Shown here piece after piece: positions 59,796-64,000 of a stretch of 64,000 bases of DNA. The translations under genes and the position numbers were made by a program. Source of the DNA: Acidimicrobiales bacterium (GTDB lineage Bacteria > Actinomycetota > Acidimicrobiia > Acidimicrobiales > RAAP-2). The notes under the pieces were generated by a model. That model saw only the letters and a list, made by a program, of their open reading frames with translations. It ran no database searches and had not been told where the DNA came from. How positions within the stretch are numbered: position 1 is the first letter of the stretch; every line of letters begins with the position of its first letter. The stretch spans positions 1 through 64,000 of the forward strand of contig JANYFR010000018.1 in the NCBI GenBank assembly GCA_025362585.1, given 5' to 3'.

Positions 59796-60614
59796 CTAGT
59801 CGAAGAGCCCGTCCGGGCTCGCGTAGGCCTCGTCGCGGCTCGGAAAGTCTCCACTGCGCACGTCGGTCGCGAAGTGGCCCACCGCCTCGGTGATCTGGGC
59901 ACCGAGGTCGGCGTACTGACGGACAAACTTCGCCGGCGTGCGGTCCGTCAGACCAAGGAGATCGTGAAAGACCAGAACCTGGCCATCAGTGTCCGGTCCG
60001 GCCCCGATGCCGATCGTGGGGATGTCGATCACGTCCGTCACGTGCTGACCCACCACGCTCGGCACGCCTTCAATGACAATGGCGAAGGCGCCCTCGTCCT
60101 GGAGTACGGCCGCGTCCTCCAGCAGCAGCTTGGCCGCCTCGTGCGTCCTGGCCTGGACCTTGAAGCCCCCGAACTTCATGACGCTCTGGGGAGTGAGGCC
60201 GAGGTGACCCATGACGGGGATCTCCGCGGCGAACAACGCCCGCACCACGTCGCGTCGGGCCTGGCCGCCCTCGAGCTTGACGCTGTGGGCGCCGCTGCGG
60301 ATGAGGGCGGCGGCGTTTCGAACGCTCTCGTCAATACTCAAGTGGTAACTCAGCCACGGCATGTCGGCGACCACGTGGACGTCGCAGCGCGCGGCCGCCA
60401 CCGCCCGCACGTGGTGGCACATATCGTCAATCGTCACGTGGAGCGTGTTTTCGTGACCCAGCACGACGTTGGCGAGTGAGTCCCCGACGAGTATCAAGTC
60501 CACCCCGGCGGCCGCGACGTAGCGCGCGCCGGGCTCGTCGTAGGCGGTCACCATGACGAGTGGCGCTGCGCCGTGGCGCCTCTTGCGCGCACGGATCGCC
60601 GGCGCGCCGAGCAC
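59796..60614 (-). CDS. panB: 3-methyl-2-oxobutanoate hydroxymethyltransferase
   Basis: PanB makes ketopantoate from 2-oxoisovalerate and methylene-tetrahydrofolate, the first committed step to pantothenate and CoA. The start is GTG 60614, which overlaps the TAG of the DUF5318 gene by one base (TAGTG), giving 272 residues. Blocks seen are APLVMVTAYDEPGARYVAAA, GVDLILVGDSLANVVLGHEN, HSVKLEGGQ, VMGHLGLTPQSV, FAIVIEGVP and TIGIGAGPDTDGQVLVFHDL. The metal-binding Asp in VGDS and the catalytic Glu in VIEG are present. No other pan gene is nearby. Confidence 0.96.
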   Translation of the reverse strand: MLGAPAIRARKRRHGAAPLVMVTAYDEPGARYVAAAGVDLILVGDSLANVVLGHENTLHVTIDDMCHHVRAVAAARCDVHVVADMPWLSYHLSIDESVRNAAALIRSGAHSVKLEGGQARRDVVRALFAAEIPVMGHLGLTPQSVMKFGGFKVQARTHEAAKLLLEDAAVLQDEGAFAIVIEGVPSVVGQHVTDVIDIPTIGIGAGPDTDGQVLVFHDLLGLTDRTPAKFVRQYADLGAQITEAVGHFATDVRSGDFPSRDEAYASPDGLFD

Positions 60615-61042
60615 TACTCGCCCACTTCCTGGCGCTGGGCCGACTGCGGGCGTCGCACCCGGCGCGCGCCGGCCGACCACTTGCGAACCAGGTGGTGGAA
60701 GTTGCAACCGACGCAGACCTCGACCGCGTAACACTGCACCGGGTCCTCGCGGCGCTCGAGCTTCAACAGCTCCGCGCGCGACGTGGGACAGGTCCCGCCC
60801 GCGGGAAGACGAGCCCCAAAGACGTAGGTCACCTCGACGAGCTCCACGTCACTGCAGACGGGGCAGGTTTCGCCGGTCTTGCGCCCGATGTTGCGCGCCG
60901 CACGCAGTAGTTCGGGATGGGCGTCACAGACGTCTTCGTAGCGCAGCAACCCGGCGGCGACCTTGGCCAGCATGGCGTGACGCACGAGACCGAACTCGAC
61001 AACTGCTCCGTCGGCAGTGCTGGTGCGGAACCGCTTATCCAT
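60614..61042 (-). CDS. DUF5318 zinc-ribbon-like protein
   Basis: This 142-residue protein starts MDKRFRTSTADGAVVEFGLV at ATG 61042; a longer frame would run into the padR promoter. It belongs to DUF5318, an actinobacterial family whose Mycobacterium member lies close to ino1 and PadR. It has three Cys groups, GETCPVCSDVELVEVTYVFG, AGGTCPTS and CYAVEVCVGCNFHHLVRKW, consistent with zinc binding. The family has no assigned function. It is divergent from padR and coupled to panB by a one-base overlap. Confidence 0.85.
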   Translation of the reverse strand: MDKRFRTSTADGAVVEFGLVRHAMLAKVAAGLLRYEDVCDAHPELLRAARNIGRKTGETCPVCSDVELVEVTYVFGARLPAGGTCPTSRAELLKLERREDPVQCYAVEVCVGCNFHHLVRKWSAGARRVRRPQSAQRQEVGE

Positions 61043-61093
61043 TACGGGTGACACTACAGGCCAGCAATTGCACCGCCACGGCATGGGCGTCAC

Positions 61094-61109
61094 GTTCGAT
61101 ATATCGAAC
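61094..61109 (+). promoter_or_regulatory. 16-bp perfect palindrome upstream of padR-ino1
   Basis: GTTCGATATATCGAAC is a perfect palindrome 7 bases before the padR start codon at 61117 and about 50 bases upstream of the divergent DUF5318 start. Its core CGATATATCG is identical to the core of the palindrome at 16847-16866 before the other padR gene. A PadR dimer site that controls padR-ino1, and perhaps DUF5318-panB, is the likely reading. Confidence 0.75.
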
Positions 61110-61116
61110 TGATACT

Positions 61117-61737
61117 ATGTTTGACGTGTTAGACATCGCCATCCTGGGACTGTTGATGGACCGAGACCATCACGGATACGAGATTCGCACGCAGTTGCGT
61201 GAGCGTCTCGGGCTCTGGGCGAACGTCTCGTTCGGATCGATCTACCCCGCACTCGCCCGCCTTGCACGCTACGGCCTCGTAGAAGCAGTGGTGGCGAGTG
61301 ACGCACGCATCGGGTCGCTGTCGACCGGATCACTCTCGGGCGAGCGTGCCTCGCTTCGCTCCCTGCGCAGTGCCCCGGGCATCGGGCGGCGGGGTCGCAA
61401 GGTCTACCGCATAACCGCCAAGGGACGCGAAGAGTTCGTGACGCTGCTGAGCGATCCCGCGACCCTCGATGACAGCAAGAACTTCTCTCTCCGCATGGCG
61501 CTCGCGAAGTACCTCACCCCGAGCCTGCGGGTGGGGCTACTCGAGCGCCGCCGCAGCGACCTCGTGGCCCGTCTGGCCGAAGTGCGGGTTAGCGCGCACA
61601 ACGAACAACTCGACTCGTACGCCCGAAGTGTGATGGAACACGCGGCCCGGGGTGTGGAGTTGGACCTCGCGTGGATCGACAACCTGTTGTCCACCGAACG
61701 AAGTAACCAGCAATCCTTCGCACGAGAAGCGAAGTAG
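61117..61737 (+). CDS. PadR family transcriptional regulator upstream of ino1
   Basis: This 206-residue regulator starts at ATG 61117: MFDVLDIAILGLLMDRDHHG, YEIRTQLRERLGLWANVSFG, SIYPALARLARYGLVEAVVA (recognition helix in SFGSIYPALARL). The wing region carries an unusual insert (SLSTGSLSGERASLRSLRSA) before KVYRITAKGREEFVTLL. The C-terminal part is a coiled-coil dimer domain (LLERRRSDLVARLAEVRVSA). The ino1 start is 12 bases after its stop, so the two are one transcript. The equivalent PadR gene next to ino1 in Mycobacterium suggests a conserved role in inositol or envelope regulation. Confidence 0.9.
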   Translation: MFDVLDIAILGLLMDRDHHGYEIRTQLRERLGLWANVSFGSIYPALARLARYGLVEAVVASDARIGSLSTGSLSGERASLRSLRSAPGIGRRGRKVYRITAKGREEFVTLLSDPATLDDSKNFSLRMALAKYLTPSLRVGLLERRRSDLVARLAEVRVSAHNEQLDSYARSVMEHAARGVELDLAWIDNLLSTERSNQQSFAREAK

Positions 61738-61749
61738 GAAAGGAGCGCC

Positions 61750-62844
61750 ATGGAGAAGATTCGTGTGGCCATTGCGGGCGTCGGAAACTGCGCAAGCTCG
61801 CTCGTACAGGGCGTGACGTACTACCGCGACGCCAAGGCCGGCGACCACGTGCCTGGCTTGATGCACGTCGTGCTCGGCGGCTACCACGTCAGTGAGATCG
61901 AGTTCGTCGCCGCCTTCGACGTCGACGGTTCCAAGGTCGGGAGCGACCTCAGCAAGGCCATCGATGGAGGGATGAATAACACGGTCAAGTTCGCCGACGT
62001 CCCCTCGCTCGGAGTCAGCGTTCTTCGCGGTCCCACGATGGACGGCCTCAACAAGTACTACCGCGCCGTGATCGAAGAGTCGCCGGCTGAGCCGGTCGAC
62101 GTCGCCCAGGCCCTGCGCGACGCGCGCGCCGAGGTCTTGGTCTCGTACCTGCCTGTCGGATCCGAGGAGGCCCAGCGCCACTACGCCCAGGCGGCGCTCG
62201 ACGCGGGGGTGGCCTTCGTAAACGCCATCCCCGTCTTCATTGCCTCGGACCCGGTGTGGGCCCAGAAGTTCGTCGACGCCGGCGTGCCGATCATTGGTGA
62301 CGACATCAAGAGCCAGGTCGGGGCGACGATCGTCCATCGGGTGCTCACGCGTCTCTTCGAGGACCGCGGCCTCGCGCTCGACCACACCTACCAGTTGAAC
62401 GTCGGCGGCAACATGGACTTCAAGAACATGCTGGAACGAGAGCGCCTCGAGTCCAAGAAAATCTCCAAGACCCAGGCCGTCACGTCCCAACTGGACTTCA
62501 GCCACCTGGACCCCGACGACGTGCACATCGGACCAAGTGACCACGTGCCGTGGCTGCTCGACCGCAAGTGGGCCTACATCCGCATGGAGGGTCGCAACTT
62601 CGGCGACGTGCCGCTCAACATCGAACTGAAGCTCGAAGTCTGGGACTCCCCCAACTCCGCGGGCGTCATCATCGACGCGGTGCGCTGCGCCAAGGTCGCC
62701 CTCGACCGGGGCATCGGTGGACCAATCATCGGTCCGTCCGCCTACTTCATGAAATCCCCTCCCGTACAGTTCCACGACGACATCGCGCACAACATGGTCG
62801 AGGAGTTCGCCGACCAGGGCGCCGAGAATCCCGTCTGGCCATAG
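61750..62844 (+). CDS. ino1: Inositol-3-phosphate synthase
   Basis: This 364-residue NAD-dependent enzyme converts glucose-6-phosphate to myo-inositol-3-phosphate, the precursor of phosphatidylinositol, mannosides and mycothiol in actinobacteria. AAAGGAG lies just before the ATG. The NAD-binding motif is [89 protein letters not shown] and [20 protein letters not shown] are conserved family blocks. [17 protein letters not shown] ends the catalytic domain. The length is that of the short actinobacterial/archaeal type. Confidence 0.96.
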   Translation: MEKIRVAIAGVGNCASSLVQGVTYYRDAKAGDHVPGLMHVVLGGYHVSEIEFVAAFDVDGSKVGSDLSKAIDGGMNNTVKFADVPSLGVSVLRGPTMDGLNKYYRAVIEESPAEPVDVAQALRDARAEVLVSYLPVGSEEAQRHYAQAALDAGVAFVNAIPVFIASDPVWAQKFVDAGVPIIGDDIKSQVGATIVHRVLTRLFEDRGLALDHTYQLNVGGNMDFKNMLERERLESKKISKTQAVTSQLDFSHLDPDDVHIGPSDHVPWLLDRKWAYIRMEGRNFGDVPLNIELKLEVWDSPNSAGVIIDAVRCAKVALDRGIGGPIIGPSAYFMKSPPVQFHDDIAHNMVEEFADQGAENPVWP

Positions 62845-62887
62845 GTTTCGCTCGCCCCACGCTCCCGTCGCGACGGAAGCGTTGTCG

Positions 62888-64000
62888 TCAGCGGCGCAGT
62901 TCGTCCCACCATTCGCGCAGGCGAACAGCCGCCTCATCAGGGGTGATCTCGCCCTCGTCGAGGCGGATCTCCATCAAGAAGTCGAGGGCCCGCCCCACGA
63001 CTGGACTCGGCGCGATGTCGAGCAGGGCCATCACGGCGACACCGTCGAGTGCGGGCCGCAGGCGACTCAGGTCCTCTTGCTCGCGTAGTTCGTCAATGCG
63101 TACGATGAGCTCGTCCATACGCTGCGCCAGTACGGCCGCCTTGCGAGCGTTGCGAGTGGTGCAGTCGCACCGGGTCAACTCGTTGAGATCGTCGAGTAGT
63201 GGTCCCGCGTCTCGAACGTAGCGCCGAACGGCCTTGTCGCTCCATCCCATTTTGTAGGTGTGGAAGCGCAGGTGCAGCTCCACGAGTGCGCTGACGTCGT
63301 CGATCATCTCCTGGGAGTACTTCAGTGCGGCCATGCGTTTTCTCGTTATTTTGGCGCCCACCACCTCGTGGAAGCGAAAGGTGACCCCTTCGTCGCCGAT
63401 GGCCCGCGTGTTGGGCTTACCAATGTCGTGAAACAGGGCCGCGAGACGCAGACGAAGCGTTGGCGAGGTCTTGTCGACGACGGCCCACGTGTGCTTCAGC
63501 ACGTCCTTGTGTTGATGAATCGGGTCCTGTTCGAGTTGCAGTTTGGGCAGTTCTGGAAAGAAGTGGTCGGCCAGGCCGGTTCGCACGATGAAATCGAGAC
63601 CGATGGAGGGCTCGGCGGTCGCCATCAAGAGGTCGAGCTCCCCGCGAATTCGTTCGGACGAGACCTTCGCGAGCTTGTCGGCCATCGCGGTCGCCGCGAT
63701 TTCGATGCTCGGGTCGATGGACATCTTGAATCGCGCCGCGAATCGCGCCGCGCGCAGCATCCGCAGGGGGTCGTCGCGAAAGAGGATCTCGGGATCGATG
63801 GGGGTGCGCAGCACCAACTCGTGGAGGTCGCCAAAGCCGTGGTGGTAGTCGAACAGCGTCTGAACGTCCGCAGTGCGCGCGTCGAGTGCCACGACGTCGA
63901 GCGCGAGGGCGTTGATCGTGAAGTCGCGGCGACTGAGATCGGCCTCGAGCGAGTCGCCCCACTCCACCGAGGGCTTGCGCGAGTGATCGACGTACGCCTC
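62888..64000 (-). CDS. cca: CCA tRNA nucleotidyltransferase, partial at the window edge
   Basis: This enzyme adds or repairs the CCA end of tRNAs. About 370 C-terminal residues are in the window; the frame is open to position 64000, so the start and the DxD metal motif lie beyond it. Visible are EADLSRRDFTINALALDV, GFGDLHELVLRTPIDPEILF, RDDPLRMLRAARFAARFKMS and the C-terminal HD domain (RLRLAALFHDIGKPNTRAIG, VVGAKITRKRMAALKYSQEM). Internal GTG 63967 is not the true start. The HD-containing form is normal in actinobacteria. Convergent with ino1, 43 bases apart. Confidence 0.95.
   Translation of the reverse strand, partial: EAYVDHSRKPSVEWGDSLEADLSRRDFTINALALDVVALDARTADVQTLFDYHHGFGDLHELVLRTPIDPEILFRDDPLRMLRAARFAARFKMSIDPSIEIAATAMADKLAKVSSERIRGELDLLMATAEPSIGLDFIVRTGLADHFFPELPKLQLEQDPIHQHKDVLKHTWAVVDKTSPTLRLRLAALFHDIGKPNTRAIGDEGVTFRFHEVVGAKITRKRMAALKYSQEMIDDVSALVELHLRFHTYKMGWSDKAVRRYVRDAGPLLDDLNELTRCDCTTRNARKAAVLAQRMDELIVRIDELREQEDLSRLRPALDGVAVMALLDIAPSPVVGRALDFLMEIRLDEGEITPDEAAVRLREWWDELRR

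Noticed and set aside
61537..62937. A 466-codon minus-strand open frame opposite padR and ino1
   Set aside because: It is the antisense shadow of ino1, whose motifs are unmistakable.

Overview
The window is a high-GC chromosomal segment (roughly 60-65% G+C by eye), densely coded on both strands. It most likely comes from an actinobacterium, probably of the Acidimicrobiia type. The evidence is the actinobacterial block at the right end (cca, ino1, a PadR regulator, a DUF5318 protein, panB, rpsF-ssb-rpsR-rplI, dnaB), which resembles the ino1-PadR-DUF5318 and rpsF-ssb-rpsR-rplI-dnaB neighbourhoods of Mycobacterium. Other support is the Tat and signal-peptide style, the short E. coli-type promoter boxes, and the many GTG starts with 1-nt or 4-nt stop/start overlaps. 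The class assignment is inference. No rRNA, tRNA, CRISPR array, insertion sequence or prophage was seen.

Layout. 0-2.7 kb is a poorly coding island: the end of a YcaQ-like gene, then a nitronate monooxygenase gene broken by one in-frame TAA, then a DUF1801 gene broken by a TAA and a probable frameshift. 2.7-8.1 kb holds a tandem ABM-fold protein, a PLP-dependent decarboxylase, an ECF sigma/DUF4349 pair and a creatinase-like M24 protein that lacks the usual metal ligands. 8.4-10.9 kb is an ABC exporter operon of one ATPase and two permeases. 10.9-17.5 kb holds a secreted protein, a TetR/MFS divergent pair with a clear promoter-operator, a DoxX protein, a zinc alcohol dehydrogenase and a PadR regulator.

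17.5-28.3 kb is a four-gene, tightly overlapping glycogen operon read leftward: alpha-glucan phosphorylase, a fused 4-alpha-glucanotransferase/branching enzyme of about 1339 residues, a GH57/DUF3536 protein, and a second phosphorylase. 28.5-31.7 kb is an ECF sigma/anti-sigma pair divergent from two coupled ferritin-like proteins. 32.1-40.8 kb has a GH13 glucosidase, a full-length PutA, and an operon of a GT4 glycosyltransferase, an unassigned protein and a GH130 glycoside phosphorylase/hydrolase. 41.2-45.8 kb has a small iron-permease-family protein and a polyamine-type ABC importer. 46-54.9 kb has a secreted eight-repeat protein, an acetamidase/formamidase, a response-regulator relic in three frames, a peroxiredoxin, a 2-oxoacid dehydrogenase E1alpha-E1beta-E2 operon, an MFS exporter and rlmN. 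55-64 kb is mostly housekeeping: an SDR enzyme, dnaB, rplI, rpsR, ssb, rpsF, panB, DUF5318, PadR, ino1 and cca (cut by the window edge).

How it works together. The carbohydrate genes (two phosphorylases, MalQ-GlgB, GH57, GH13, GT4/GH130) suggest active storage-glucan turnover plus a second, probably mannose- or glucose-based, oligosaccharide pathway. The two padR genes, 44 kb apart, share the core palindrome CGATATATCG in their upstream regions, which suggests related operators. Start codons were chosen from Shine-Dalgarno sequences and gene overlaps, so several differ from the longest possible frame.
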